The notes: generated from the letters alone by a model not told the origin. Shown: positions 8,494 through 16,996, counted from the first letter of the stretch. The stretch: DNA of 64,000 bases from Actinomycetota bacterium (GCA_018268575.1 JAFDWF010000208.1:111114-175113), one strand, 5' to 3'. Program-made: numbers and translations.

Positions 8494-8736
8494 TCAGGCC
8501 CGCTGGCGGAACCAGCGCCTGTCGTCGTCGCGGAAGACGGTGACCGCGCGCCCGTCGGCGAGGGCGAGCTCGAAGTAGTGGCGGTGCAGCGGCCGTGCCG
8601 TCCACCAGCCGTCTTCGACTACCCACTCCTCGCGCACCGCCTCGACCGCGACCTGGTCGACGCGCCACGGTGGCCCCCTGCGGTCGGCGCTGACCGCCAC
8701 CGGGCGCGGCTCATACAGGCGGCGCGCCGGCCTCAT
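8494..8736 (-). CDS. DUF6504-like small protein of the imuB-dnaE2 operon
   Basis: An 80-residue protein with a basic, aromatic-rich sequence (RVDQVAVEAVREEWVVEDGWW, then HYFELALADGRAVTVFRDDDRRWF). It resembles the short DUF6504 proteins commonly found between imuB and dnaE2 in actinobacteria. Its ATG overlaps the imuB stop by four bases (ATGA), so translation is coupled. It is expected to be LexA-regulated with its neighbours. Function is unknown; an accessory role in the mutasome is inferred only from its conserved position. Confidence 0.8.
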   Translation of the reverse strand: MRPARRLYEPRPVAVSADRRGPPWRVDQVAVEAVREEWVVEDGWWTARPLHRHYFELALADGRAVTVFRDDDRRWFRQRA

Positions 8737-9803
8737 TGCAGCTCCGGGAACGGGGCCAGCATGCCCCAGCGCTCGGGGACCCGCGAGGCGGTGTCGACGG
8801 GGAGCACGCGGAGCAAGGCGTCCGCGCCCTGGGCGGCGCGCACCTCGCGCACCGCCTCGCCCAACCGCCGCCGCCGCGGCTCGGCGCCGCCGACCTCCAT
8901 CACCAGCTGGTCGGTGGCGGGCGGACCGAAAGCGAGCACCCGCAGCCGCAGCGCTTCCGCCGGGCCGGGGAGGCCCTCCAGCCGCGGCACCAGGAGGCGG
9001 CGCAGGACCGCGGCGGCGGCGCTCGGCCGGCCGAGGCCCTGGTCGACGCTCCAGCTGCCGCCACCGCAGAGCCGCGCCTCGAGGCGCACCCCGTGGAGCG
9101 TCCGCCCCCGCCGCGCGGGCGCCGCCAGCAGCCGGTCGATCAGCAGCATCAGCGTGCGGTCGAGCTGGCTCCCCGCCACCCCTTCCGGCAGCTCGATCTC
9201 CTCCATCAGCTCCTCGTGGGGGACGCGCGGGCGCAGCGGCTCCTCCTCGCCGCGGGCGATCCGCCAGGCGCGCAGGCCGCGCCCGCCGAAGCGGTCGGCG
9301 ACCTGGTCGGCGGTCAGCTTGCGCAGCGCGCCGAGCGTCCCGATCCCCAGCCGCCCCAGCGACTCGACGAGGTCCTCGGCGTCGCGCTCCCTCTCGCCCA
9401 GCCGGTCGAGCAGCACCGCGGTCGGCAGCCCGCCGAGGAAGCGGGGGAGGCGCCCTCGTGCCACCACCAGCTCGCCACGGCCGGCGGCGGCGCAGGCGGC
9501 GGTCCGGGTCGGTGCCACCCCGATCAGCACCGGTATCCCGACCGCCCGCCGCGCCACCGCCGTCACCCCGGCGACCTCGCCGCCGTAGAGCCCGCGCAGC
9601 CCGCCGACCGCGAAGAAGGCCTCCCCGGCCCGCTCCGTCTCGACGGCGGCGCCGACGCCCTCGAGCGCCCGCGCCATCGCCTCGGTCAGCTCGGCCGCCG
9701 CGACCGGGTCGGCGAGAGCTTTGCGCCCGGGCCGAAGCCCCCCGGAACGACCCGGGCGCTCAGGAGCCGCCAGGCGGCAGTCGATGACGCAGGCGATCTC
9801 CAT
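8733..9803 (-). CDS. imuB: ImuB, Y-family-like mutasome subunit
   Basis: A 356-residue DinB/UmuC-like protein that bridges DnaE2 to the sliding clamp in SOS mutagenesis. The N-terminus IACVIDCRLAAPERP lacks the DxDxFFASVE catalytic motif of true Y polymerases. This is the rule for ImuB. Palm and little-finger segments are recognisable (GIPVLIGVAPTRTAACAA, LGIGTLGALRKLTADQVADRFG), and the protein ends RVPERWGMLAPFPELQ. It is shorter than many ImuB proteins (about 500 residues). The start chosen is ATG 9803. A GTG at 9821 would read through the SOS box. No ImuA partner lies upstream; the next gene is an SDR. Confidence 0.9.
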   Translation of the reverse strand: MEIACVIDCRLAAPERPGRSGGLRPGRKALADPVAAAELTEAMARALEGVGAAVETERAGEAFFAVGGLRGLYGGEVAGVTAVARRAVGIPVLIGVAPTRTAACAAAGRGELVVARGRLPRFLGGLPTAVLLDRLGERERDAEDLVESLGRLGIGTLGALRKLTADQVADRFGGRGLRAWRIARGEEEPLRPRVPHEELMEEIELPEGVAGSQLDRTLMLLIDRLLAAPARRGRTLHGVRLEARLCGGGSWSVDQGLGRPSAAAAVLRRLLVPRLEGLPGPAEALRLRVLAFGPPATDQLVMEVGGAEPRRRRLGEAVREVRAAQGADALLRVLPVDTASRVPERWGMLAPFPELQ

Positions 9804-9804
9804 A

Positions 9805-9818
9805 CGAACGTATGTTCG
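9805..9818. promoter_or_regulatory. LexA (SOS) box of the imuB operon
   Basis: CGAACGTATGTTCG is a perfect 14-bp palindrome matching the actinobacterial SOS box CGAACnnnnGTTCG. It ends one base before the imuB ATG, so the transcript is probably leaderless or starts inside the box. Repression by LexA of imuB, the DUF6504-like gene and dnaE2 follows from the known logic of this operon. Confidence 0.9.
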
Positions 9819-9836
9819 CACGAATCAGACCGACGA

Positions 9837-10682
9837 TCAATCGGACAAAGCCTTTCGTTCGAGCTCTTCGCTCAGCGCGCGGAGCTTGCGGCGCGCCTCG
9901 GGGTCGTAGGCCTGGGGCTCGGCGCGGGACTCGTCCTCGCGGTCGAAGAAGTGGCCGCTCACGTGGTCGAGCTCGGGATCGACGGCGAGGCGCAGGGTCG
10001 CCTCGACGCCGCGCTCCAGGGGGTCGACCGAGGTGCCGCGCTCGTCGAGGACGATCTTGGTCGGCATGAAGGTGGCGGGGTGGAGGGAGTTGACGGTGAC
10101 GCCGGCGTCGACGCCGAGGCGGTCGGTCAGGTCGATCGCGTGGGTGATCTGGGCGAGCTTCGACTGGGCGTAGGCGCGGCGGCCTTCGTAGAGGGAGCGC
10201 TCGAGCATCGGGTCCTCGAAGTCGAGCGCCGCCTGGCCGAGCGAGGCGACCATCACGATCCGCGCCGGGGCCGAGCGCTGCAGCAGCGGCAACAGGCGCT
10301 CGGTGAGGACGAAGCCCGCCAGGTAGTTGACGGCGAAGCGCAGCTCGATCCCGTCGGCGCTCTCCTCGCGCTCGGGGGAGTCGGGCAGGCCCGAGCCGAT
10401 GCCGGCGTTGTCGACCAGCAGGTGGAGGGCGTCGAGGGCGGCGATCTCCTCGGCCAGCGCCCGCACCTCGGCCAGCCGGGCGAAGTCGGCGCGATGCGGG
10501 AAGACGCGCTCGTTGTCGGTAGCGAGGGCGATCTCCTGAACCGCGCGCGCCAGCTTCTCCTCGCTGCGCCCGTGTATGTGGACGGTCATGCCGAGCCCGG
10601 CGAGCCGCTCGGCCAGCGCCCGCCCGTGTCCGTCGGTGGCCCCGGTGACCAGCGCGACCGTGTCGGCGTAGGCGCGGCTCAT
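9837..10682 (-). CDS. Short-chain dehydrogenase/reductase
   Basis: A 281-residue Rossmann-fold SDR using NAD(P)H in the cytoplasm. Cofactor motif TGATDGHG lies at about residues 14-21, HGRSEEKL marks the end of the second strand (NADP preference is likely), LVDNAGIG is the NAG motif, and YAQSKLAQ is the catalytic YxxxK. The sequence resembles the retinol-dehydrogenase-like group that ends with an extended C-terminus. Its ATG overlaps the stop of the upstream quinone-reductase-like gene by four bases, so the two oxidoreductases form a coupled pair. Substrate is unknown. Confidence 0.9.
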   Translation of the reverse strand: MSRAYADTVALVTGATDGHGRALAERLAGLGMTVHIHGRSEEKLARAVQEIALATDNERVFPHRADFARLAEVRALAEEIAALDALHLLVDNAGIGSGLPDSPEREESADGIELRFAVNYLAGFVLTERLLPLLQRSAPARIVMVASLGQAALDFEDPMLERSLYEGRRAYAQSKLAQITHAIDLTDRLGVDAGVTVNSLHPATFMPTKIVLDERGTSVDPLERGVEATLRLAVDPELDHVSGHFFDREDESRAEPQAYDPEARRKLRALSEELERKALSD

Positions 10683-11620
10683 GGCACCCGCAGGACGATC
10701 TTGCCCGCCCCGTGGCCGCCGCTTTCGGCGCGGCGATGGGCCGCGGCCGCGTCCTCGAGGTCGAAGACCCGATCGATCTCGATCTCCAGCTTGCCCCGCT
10801 CGATCAGGTCGCAGAGGCCCGCCAGGCCGACCGGGTCGGGCTCGACCAGGATCCCGGTGACCCGCTTGCGCTGCTCGGCGCCGAGCGCGAGCAGCGCCGG
10901 GTCGATCCCGCTCGGCACCGAGACCAGGGTGCCGCCCGGCCGCAGCACCGCCAGCGAGCGCTCGCCGTAGGCGCCGGTGAAGTCGATCACCGAGTCGAGG
11001 TCGGCGACCTCCCGATCGAAGTCGTCGTCGCGGTAGTCGAGCGTCCGCGCCGCGCCGAGCCGGTCGAGGAGGTCGGCCTGCTCGCGGCGCGCCGTCGCGA
11101 TCACGTTGGCGCCGCGTGCCGCCGCGATCTGCACGGCGAGGTGGCCGACCCCGCCCGCGCCGCCGTGGACCAGCACGTCGTCGCCGTCCTGGACGCGGAT
11201 CGTGTCGACGACGATCTGCCAGGCGGTCAGCCCGGCCAGCGGCAGCGCCCCCGCCTCCTCGACCGAGAAGGCGTGCGGCTTGCCGGCGAAGTGGCGCGAG
11301 GGCGCGGTCACGTACTCGGCGTAGGCGCCCGCCTGGCGCGGGAACCAGGGCATGCCGAAGACCTCGTCGCCGACGGCGAAGCGGGTGACGCCGCCGCCCA
11401 CCGCTGTGACCTCGCCGCAGACGTCCCAGCCGACCGTGAAGGGCGGCGCGCCGAGCACCGCCGTCATCCCCTTGCCCTGCCGCGTCTTGCAGTCGACCGG
11501 GTTGACCCCGGCGGCGCGGACGCGGACCTGGACCTCGGTCGGGATCGGCTCGGGCGCCTCGACCTCCTCGACCCGCAGGACCTCCGGGCCGCCGAGCTGA
11601 CGCTGCACGATCGCCTTCAC
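10679..11620 (-). CDS. Zinc-independent MDR family NADPH:quinone oxidoreductase
   Basis: A 313-residue medium-chain dehydrogenase/reductase. The GroES-like N-terminal domain reads MKAIVQRQLGGPEVLRVEEV and AAGVNPVDCKTRQG. The nucleotide-binding motif is VHGGAGGVGHLAVQIA, and a C-terminal AGKIVLRV closes the fold. The structural zinc-ligand cysteines of alcohol dehydrogenases are missing, which points to quinone or enone reduction with NADPH. It is first in a two-gene unit with the downstream SDR (4-bp overlap). The upstream gap to the divergent MFS gene is only 56 bp. Confidence 0.9.
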   Translation of the reverse strand: MKAIVQRQLGGPEVLRVEEVEAPEPIPTEVQVRVRAAGVNPVDCKTRQGKGMTAVLGAPPFTVGWDVCGEVTAVGGGVTRFAVGDEVFGMPWFPRQAGAYAEYVTAPSRHFAGKPHAFSVEEAGALPLAGLTAWQIVVDTIRVQDGDDVLVHGGAGGVGHLAVQIAAARGANVIATARREQADLLDRLGAARTLDYRDDDFDREVADLDSVIDFTGAYGERSLAVLRPGGTLVSVPSGIDPALLALGAEQRKRVTGILVEPDPVGLAGLCDLIERGKLEIEIDRVFDLEDAAAAHRRAESGGHGAGKIVLRVP

Positions 11621-11676
11621 CCGCCCGATCTTAGAACCCTTAAGCCGATCCTCCCGTTCGCTACGTTCGCTTCCCC

Positions 11677-12978
11677 TTGAGCTGGCTCTCCCGGATAGCG
11701 GTGGACGTCTCCGCCCTGCGCGAGTCGCGCGACTTCCGCCTGCTCGAGGCCGGCTCGCTGATCACCGGGCTCGGCACCCAGGCGACCCTCGTCGCCCTCC
11801 CATACCAGGTGTTCGTGATCACCGGCTCGGCCTTCCTCACCGGCATGATCGGCGCCGCCGAGCTGGTGCCGCTGATCGTCGCCTCGCTCTTCGGCGGCGC
11901 GCTGGCCGACCGCCACGACCGTCGCCGCCTGCTCTTGATCTGCCAGCTCGCCCTGATGACGATCGCCGCCGGCCTGGCGCTCGCCGCGGCGAGCGGTCCG
12001 CCGCCGATCTGGATCCTCTTCGTCCTCGCCGCGGCGATGGCCGGAGCCTCCGCGGTCGAGCGGGTGGTGCGCTCGGCGATCGTCCCCGACACGGTCAGCG
12101 AGGAGCGCCTCCCGGCGGCGATCGCGCTCACCTACGGGCTCTTCCAGGTGACGATGGTGGTCGGCCCCGCCTTCGGCGGCATCCTGATCTCGCTCTTCGG
12201 CCTCACCACCCCCTACGCGGTCGACGCGGTCAGCTGCCTCGGCATGGCGGGCGCGGCGGCGATGATGAGCCCCCAGCCCCCGGCCGCGGCCCGGGCGCCC
12301 GAGCCGGTGCTGCGCTCGATCCGCTCCGGCCTCGCCTACATGCGCAAGCTGCCGGCGGTCACGGCCGGCTTCGTGATCGACCTCAGCGCGATGACCTTCG
12401 GCATGCCGCGCGCCCTCTTCCCGGTGCTGGCGCTGACCGAGTACCACGCGGGCGCCGCCGGGACCGGGCTCCTCTACGCCGCCGTCGCGGCGGGCTCGAC
12501 CGTCGCCGCGCTGACCACCGGCTGGCTGTCCCGCGCCCGTTACCTGGGGCGGATCGTCCTCGTCTGCGTCGCCCTCTGGGGGCTCTTCATCGCCGCTGCC
12601 GGATTCGTCAACAGCATCTGGCCCGCGGCGGTGCTCTTCGCCTTCGCCGGCGCCGCCGACTCGGTCAGCGCCGTCTGTCGCTCGACGATGATGCAGGTGC
12701 TGACCCCCGACCGGATGCGCGGCCGGGTCAACTCGGTCTTCAGCCTGGTGGTCGCCGGCGGGCCGCGCCTCGGCGACGTCGAGTCGGGGACCGTGGCGGC
12801 GCTGACGACGCCCGCCTTCTCGGTCGTCTCCGGCGGCCTCGTCTGCCTCGCCTCGGTCGGCGTCGTCGCGGTCGCCTTCCCCCAGCTGGCCGCCTACGAC
12901 GCCGCCGAGGTCGGCCGCGCCGACCCGGTCAGGAAGGACCTCGCCGAGGAGGCGCTGGAAGCGAGCGAGCTGATCTGA
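11677..12978 (+). CDS. MFS transporter of the MFS_3 (EntS-like) type
   Basis: A 433-residue, 12-helix major facilitator. The opening segment, FRLLEAGSLITGLGTQATLVALPYQVF, and the loop GGALADRHDRRRLL match the MFS_3 group, which includes the enterobactin exporter EntS and macrolide exporters. A small-molecule exporter is the likely role; the substrate is not visible. The start is taken as TTG 11677 (MSWLSRIAVDVSALRESRDFR), since the next start codons fall inside conserved sequence. It diverges from the quinone-reductase/SDR pair and converges with the SoxR-linked gene, whose stop is seven bases away. Confidence 0.88.
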   Translation: MSWLSRIAVDVSALRESRDFRLLEAGSLITGLGTQATLVALPYQVFVITGSAFLTGMIGAAELVPLIVASLFGGALADRHDRRRLLLICQLALMTIAAGLALAAASGPPPIWILFVLAAAMAGASAVERVVRSAIVPDTVSEERLPAAIALTYGLFQVTMVVGPAFGGILISLFGLTTPYAVDAVSCLGMAGAAAMMSPQPPAAARAPEPVLRSIRSGLAYMRKLPAVTAGFVIDLSAMTFGMPRALFPVLALTEYHAGAAGTGLLYAAVAAGSTVAALTTGWLSRARYLGRIVLVCVALWGLFIAAAGFVNSIWPAAVLFAFAGAADSVSAVCRSTMMQVLTPDRMRGRVNSVFSLVVAGGPRLGDVESGTVAALTTPAFSVVSGGLVCLASVGVVAVAFPQLAAYDAAEVGRADPVRKDLAEEALEASELI

Positions 12979-12985
12979 CCGTGGT

Positions 12986-13330
12986 TCAGCGGGCCCGCGC
13001 CTTGGCGTCCTCGTAGTTGATCCGCATCAGGGCGATCACGTCCTCGACGTCGGCGTCGTCCTCGATCCGGCGCGCGGCGGGGCCGTGGCGGCCGGGGAAG
13101 ACCGGGTGCGGGGCGATCCGGCCCTCGGCGGCGAGCTCCTCCCAGCGCTCGCGGCCGAAGAAGAAGTGGGCGGCGTGGTCGCCGTGCAGGTGGCCGATCT
13201 CGCGCCGGCCGAGCCGGAAGCCGAACTCGCCGCGCTTCCCCGGCCCCGCCTCGATGCCCTCCCAGCTGGTCACCGCCGCGGTGATCCGTTGGCTGGCGCT
13301 CGGCGTCGTCGTGGTGATGCTCGTCATCAT
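12986..13330 (-). CDS. Luciferase-domain (DUF5519-like) small protein, SoxR-linked
   Basis: A 114-residue cytoplasmic protein of the small luciferase-domain group. The conserved block runs FGFRLGRREIGHLHGDHAA, then HPVFPGRHGPAARRIEDD, then VIALMRINYEDA. The name comes from similarity to a dinoflagellate luciferase helical region and does not imply light production. Three ATGs crowd the start (13336, 13330, 13327). The strong AAGGAGG at 13338-13344 is best spaced for 13330. Its promoter contains the SoxR box, and soxR diverges from it, so this is the probable SoxR target. Confidence 0.78.
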   Translation of the reverse strand: MMTSITTTTPSASQRITAAVTSWEGIEAGPGKRGEFGFRLGRREIGHLHGDHAAHFFFGRERWEELAAEGRIAPHPVFPGRHGPAARRIEDDADVEDVIALMRINYEDAKARAR

Positions 13331-13359
13331 CGTCATCCCTCCTTGGTGGGTGTCGGACG

Positions 13360-13390
13360 ACGGTACAAGTTCAAGTGAGCTTGAAGTCAA
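13360..13390 (-). promoter_or_regulatory. SoxR-controlled promoter with 19-bp spacer
   Basis: Read on the minus strand, a -35 TTGACT and a -10 TACCGT are separated by 19 bp, the over-long spacing typical of MerR/SoxR-activated promoters. Centred in the spacer is the dyad TTCAAG-N4-CTTGAA (13370-13385), close to the CTCAAG-N4-CTTGAG SoxR box. The divergent gene encodes SoxR. Site, spacing and neighbour all agree, so this is a confident assignment without binding data. Confidence 0.85.
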
Positions 13391-13415
13391 GGGCAGATCG
13401 TGATTCGATCCCCGG

Positions 13416-13877
13416 GTGGCCCGGCTGCTGACGATCTCGGAGACGGCGCGGCGCTCCGGCGTCGCCGCCTCGGCCCTCCGCTACTACGAAGAGCGGGGGC
13501 TGATCGAGGCCGTCCGCGAGGGCTCCGGCCACCGCCGCTACCCCCGCCCGGTGCTGCGCCGGATCGCCTTCGTCGTCTTCGCCCAGCGGGTCGGCCTCAG
13601 CCTCGAGGAGATCGCCGCCGAGCTCGCCAAGCTGCCCCCGCACGGGGTCCCCACCCGCCGTGACTGGTCGCGCCTCTCGGCCACCTGGAGCAGCCGCATC
13701 GACGCGCGCATCGCCGAGCTTGAGCGGCTGAAGGCCGGCCTCACCGAGTGCATCGGCTGCGGCTGCCTCTCGCTCGACCGCTGCAAGCTCTCCAACCCCG
13801 ACGATCGCGCCGGCCGGCTCGGCGCCGGGCCCCGCTACTGGCTCGGCGATCGCCCCGCCCAGGGCTCTGGGTTGTAG
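13416..13877 (+). CDS. soxR: Redox-sensing MerR-family activator SoxR
   Basis: A 153-residue MerR regulator with a [2Fe-2S] redox sensor. The winged-helix DNA-binding part is MARLLTISETARRSGVAASA through RRYPRPVLRRIAF (residues 1-52), followed by the coiled dimer helix. The cluster motif CIGCGCLSLDRC places cysteines at 112, 115, 117 and 123, the exact SoxR spacing. Oxidation of the cluster by redox-cycling compounds turns on target promoters. Here there is no SoxS; the divergent target is a small luciferase-domain protein. The start is GTG 13416. The C-terminal tail after residue 130 is longer than needed. Confidence 0.95.
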   Translation: MARLLTISETARRSGVAASALRYYEERGLIEAVREGSGHRRYPRPVLRRIAFVVFAQRVGLSLEEIAAELAKLPPHGVPTRRDWSRLSATWSSRIDARIAELERLKAGLTECIGCGCLSLDRCKLSNPDDRAGRLGAGPRYWLGDRPAQGSGL

Positions 13878-13936
13878 GGGGTCGACAAGGCAACTCCGAT
13901 GTTGTGGACGCCCCCGAGTCGGGTAGCCCTTTCCCC

Positions 13937-14374
13937 ATGCCGGCGATTCGCGGTGGAGATGGCTTGAGGGCTCGGCTCCCGCTCTCGCCGCTGCGCTCGC
14001 ACCGGCTCGAGTTCGGCCTCGACGACCTCCACGACGTCCGCTCCCTGGTCGCCGCCGCGGGCGCCGCAGCCGGGCTCTCGCCGCGCCGCGTCTCCGACCT
14101 GGTCGCCGCCGCCTCCGAGCTTGCCGCCAACAGCGTCCTCTACGGCGGCGGCCGCGGCCTGGCGACCGCCTGGGATGAGGGCGGCGCGGTGCTGGTCGAG
14201 GTCGCCGACGCGGGCACGATCCGCGACCCTGAGGTCGGCCGGGTCCGTCCCGGGCCGACGGTCGAACACGGCCGCGGCCTCTACATCGCCAACCAGCTCT
14301 GCGACGACGTCTCGATCGACAGCGGCCCGACCGGCACCCGGGTCCGGCTGCGGATGGAGGTCGTGGCTGGCTAG
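13937..14374 (+). CDS. Anti-sigma-factor-type serine kinase (HATPase_c, RsbW-like)
   Basis: A 145-residue GHKL ATPase of the RsbW/SpoIIAB type, which binds a sigma factor or phosphorylates an anti-sigma antagonist. Motifs are the N box AASELAANSVLYGGG, the G1 box DAGTIRDP and the G2 segment EHGRGLYIANQLCDDV. The ATG at 13937 gives MPAIRGGDGLRARLPL; longer forms would run into soxR. It is convergent with, and nine bases from, a PP2C phosphatase of the matching SpoIIE/RsbU class. The two may belong to one partner-switching pathway, although no antagonist (STAS) or sigma gene is beside them. Confidence 0.85.
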   Translation: MPAIRGGDGLRARLPLSPLRSHRLEFGLDDLHDVRSLVAAAGAAAGLSPRRVSDLVAAASELAANSVLYGGGRGLATAWDEGGAVLVEVADAGTIRDPEVGRVRPGPTVEHGRGLYIANQLCDDVSIDSGPTGTRVRLRMEVVAG

Positions 14375-14383
14375 GAATCCCTC

Positions 14384-16432
14384 CTAGGCTCGCTCGGCGC
14401 CGCCGACGCGCCGCAGCGCCAGCACCACGATGTCGTCGCGCAGGGCCCCGTAGCTGCGCGAGATCGCCTCGCCGCGCAGGCGCGCGACCAGCTCCTCCAG
14501 CGCCAGCGGGGCGAGGTATTCCGCCAGCCGCGCCAGCTCGACCGGGTCGCGGTGCTCGGAGGGGGGCCCCGCCTCGAGCCAGCCGTCGGTGCAGAGGACC
14601 AGCGTGTCGCCCGCGGCGAAGGTCGCGTCGTGGCGCTGCACCTTGGCGTCCTGGAGGGCGCCGAGCACGGTGCCGCCGCCGAGCAGGCGGGCGCCGCCCT
14701 TGCGCACGTGGACCGGCGGCGGGTGTCCGGCGCTCGCCGCCGCCAGCGACCAGTCGTCGTCGCCCTCGTCCCCGCGCCGTAGCCGCACCAGCACCGCGGT
14801 GGCGAAGTCGTTCAGGCCGGTCCCCTCGAGCAGCAGCTCGTTGACCCGCACCAGCACCTCCTCCGGCTCGTCGACCTCGCGGGTCAGCCCGCGCACCGCG
14901 TGGCGCACCGCCACCGACACCCCGGCCGCCGCCGAGCCCTTGCCGGCGACGTCGCCGACCAAGACCCAGCAGCCGTCCTCGGTGGGCAGCACGTCGTAGA
15001 GGTCGCCGCCGATCTCGATCCCGCGCCCGGCCGCCTCGAAGATCACCGCGGACTCGAGCCCCTCGACCGCGGCGGGCCGCGGCGGCCGCAGCCCCCGCTG
15101 CAGGTTGCGCGCGATCGCGTCGCGCTCCTGGTAGAGCCGCGCGTTGTCGAGGGCGAGCGCGGCGCGGTCGCCGAGCTCGCCGAGGAACTCCAGGTCCCGC
15201 TGCTCGTAGCGGACGTTGGCGCTCGCGTGGAGGAAGGAGAGGGCGCCGATCTTGCGCCCCCGGGCGACCAGTCCGACGACCGCCGCCGACTCGTAGCCGG
15301 TCTCCTCGACCAGCGCCTGGTGCTCCTCGGTCTGCACGAAGCTCGCGACCACCTGCGGCTGCTTCAGATCGCGCCAGACCATCGGCTCGCCCGCCCGCAG
15401 CACCTGCGCCACCGGGTGCTCGCCCTCCTGGTCGAGCGGCGCGTCGCGGCGGATCCGCTCCAGCCGCTCGGCCGCCCCGGGGATCGCCGAGGCGGCTACC
15501 GAGTCGCCGATCCGGCCGTCGTCGCGGATGAAGTCGATCACGCAGAGCTCGGCCAGGTCGGGGACCGCTTTGGCGACGATGTTGCGGGCCGTCTCGGTCG
15601 GGTCGAGCGAGGCGTCGAGGTCGCGGGTGGCGGCGATCAGGAAGTCGCGGGCGCGCCCTCGTCGGCGCTCGTCGGTGATGTCGCGGGCGACCACCGAGGC
15701 GCCGTAGACCCCGTGCGACTCGCTGTCGATCGCCGAGATCGTCAGCGAGACGTCGATCACGCTGCCGTCCTTGCACAGCCGGCGGGTCTCGTAGCTGTCG
15801 AGCGTCTCGCCGCGGCCCACGGCGGCGAGGATCTGCTGCACCTCGTATTTGTGCTCGTCCGGGACCATGAAGGAGGCGTGGCGGCCGACCGCCTCCGCGG
15901 CGGTGTAGCCGAAGATCCGTTCGGCGGCCGGGTTCCAGGTGATGACGATGCCCTGCAGGTCTTTCGAGAGCACCGCGTCGTGGGTCCCGGCGACGACCAG
16001 CTCCATGTGGGCGCGGCTCCGCTCGATCTCGAGCCGGTGGCTGACGTCGCGGGCGAAGACGGTCGGCCCGCCGCGCGGCTCCGCCGCCCGCACGATCGTC
16101 AGCTCGACCCGGAACTCGCCGCCGTCGCCGCGCTGGGCGGGCAGCTCGATCCGCCGGCCGAGCAGCTCCGCGGCCGCGGGCGGCCCGCCTTCGCCGCCGG
16201 AGAGGTAGTAGCGGACGTCCTCGCGCATCGCCGCCGGGACGATCAACTCGACCAGGTCGCGGCCGAGCGCCTCCTCGCGCCCGATCCCGAAGAGCTCTGC
16301 CGCCGCGGCGCTCCACTCGACCACCCGCTCGGCCGCGTCGAGCACCAGCACCGCGTCGAGCACGGAGCTCACGAGGTGCGCCCGGGAGCGGTCCCCGGTT
16401 GCCTCCCCGACCGGCTGGCGGACCGAGTCCAC
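14384..16432 (-). CDS. PAS-PAS-GAF sensor with SpoIIE-type PP2C phosphatase
   Basis: A 682-residue cytoplasmic signalling phosphatase. Domains in order: PAS at about 20-125 (VLDAVLVLDAAERVVEWS), a second PAS at about 138-255 (GIVITWNPAAERIFGYTAAEAVG), GAF at about 265-420, and SpoIIE PP2C at about 450-675. The phosphatase metal-binding residues are in IGGDLYDV and VGDVAGKGSAAAG, LVLCTDGW and LRDDIVVLALR. It would dephosphorylate an anti-anti-sigma protein in response to signals sensed by PAS/GAF. The RsbW-like gene is tail-to-tail with it. No membrane segment is seen. Confidence 0.92.
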   Translation of the reverse strand: MDSVRQPVGEATGDRSRAHLVSSVLDAVLVLDAAERVVEWSAAAAELFGIGREEALGRDLVELIVPAAMREDVRYYLSGGEGGPPAAAELLGRRIELPAQRGDGGEFRVELTIVRAAEPRGGPTVFARDVSHRLEIERSRAHMELVVAGTHDAVLSKDLQGIVITWNPAAERIFGYTAAEAVGRHASFMVPDEHKYEVQQILAAVGRGETLDSYETRRLCKDGSVIDVSLTISAIDSESHGVYGASVVARDITDERRRGRARDFLIAATRDLDASLDPTETARNIVAKAVPDLAELCVIDFIRDDGRIGDSVAASAIPGAAERLERIRRDAPLDQEGEHPVAQVLRAGEPMVWRDLKQPQVVASFVQTEEHQALVEETGYESAAVVGLVARGRKIGALSFLHASANVRYEQRDLEFLGELGDRAALALDNARLYQERDAIARNLQRGLRPPRPAAVEGLESAVIFEAAGRGIEIGGDLYDVLPTEDGCWVLVGDVAGKGSAAAGVSVAVRHAVRGLTREVDEPEEVLVRVNELLLEGTGLNDFATAVLVRLRRGDEGDDDWSLAAASAGHPPPVHVRKGGARLLGGGTVLGALQDAKVQRHDATFAAGDTLVLCTDGWLEAGPPSEHRDPVELARLAEYLAPLALEELVARLRGEAISRSYGALRDDIVVLALRRVGGAERA

Positions 16433-16474
16433 CAGTCAAAGCTACTGCCCCTGAGCACTGCTAGCGTCGATCGG

Positions 16475-16948
16475 GTGAAAAGGACCAACATCGGCGATCC
16501 GGCGTTCGCCTTCGACCAGACCGATCCGCCGGGATTCGGCGCCGGCATGGCCCGCCTCGGCAAGCTGCTGGGGGCAAAGGAGACCGGGATCACGGTCTAC
16601 GAGTTGCCACCGGGACAGGCGATCTGCCCCTACCACTACGAGTGCGGCGAGGAGGAGTGGCTGCTGGTCCTGAGCGGGGCGCCGACACTGCGCACGCCGG
16701 CGGGCGAGGAGCGGCTCGAGCCCTGGGACGTCGCCTGCTTCCCCCGCGGGCCCGAGGGCGCCCACGGCCTCCGCAACGAGGCCGAGGAGCCCGCCCGCGT
16801 GCTGATGTTCTCGACCGTCGTCCACCCGACCGCGACGGTCTACCCGGACTCCGACAAGGTCGGGGTGTGGGTCGGCGACCCGGAGGTCGACATGACCGTG
16901 CGCCGCTCCGCCGCGGTCCCCTACTACGACGGCGAGGCTGAGCGGTAA
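16475..16948 (+). CDS. Cupin-domain protein
   Basis: A 157-residue single-domain cupin (double-stranded beta-helix). The first cupin motif is PYHYECGEEEWLLVLSGAPTLRT, with His and Glu metal ligands. The second is PRGPEGAHGLRNEAEEPARVLMFS. The C-terminal half ends with a typical VYPDSDKVGVWVG segment, common in actinobacterial cupins of unknown substrate. The start is GTG 16475 (VKRTNIGDPAFAF). It diverges from the PP2C gene across 42 bp and precedes an exporter on the same strand. Enzyme activity or metal identity cannot be decided. Confidence 0.85.
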   Translation: MKRTNIGDPAFAFDQTDPPGFGAGMARLGKLLGAKETGITVYELPPGQAICPYHYECGEEEWLLVLSGAPTLRTPAGEERLEPWDVACFPRGPEGAHGLRNEAEEPARVLMFSTVVHPTATVYPDSDKVGVWVGDPEVDMTVRRSAAVPYYDGEAER

Positions 16949-16996
16949 GTTCGATCGTCGCCGATTAGTTCTCGCCCCCCGACCCGTCTCCGCAGC

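Noticed and set aside
13371..16439. A 1022-codon minus-strand frame across soxR, the ATPase and the PP2C gene
   Set aside because: It is an arginine/glycine-rich shadow of real genes in other frames.
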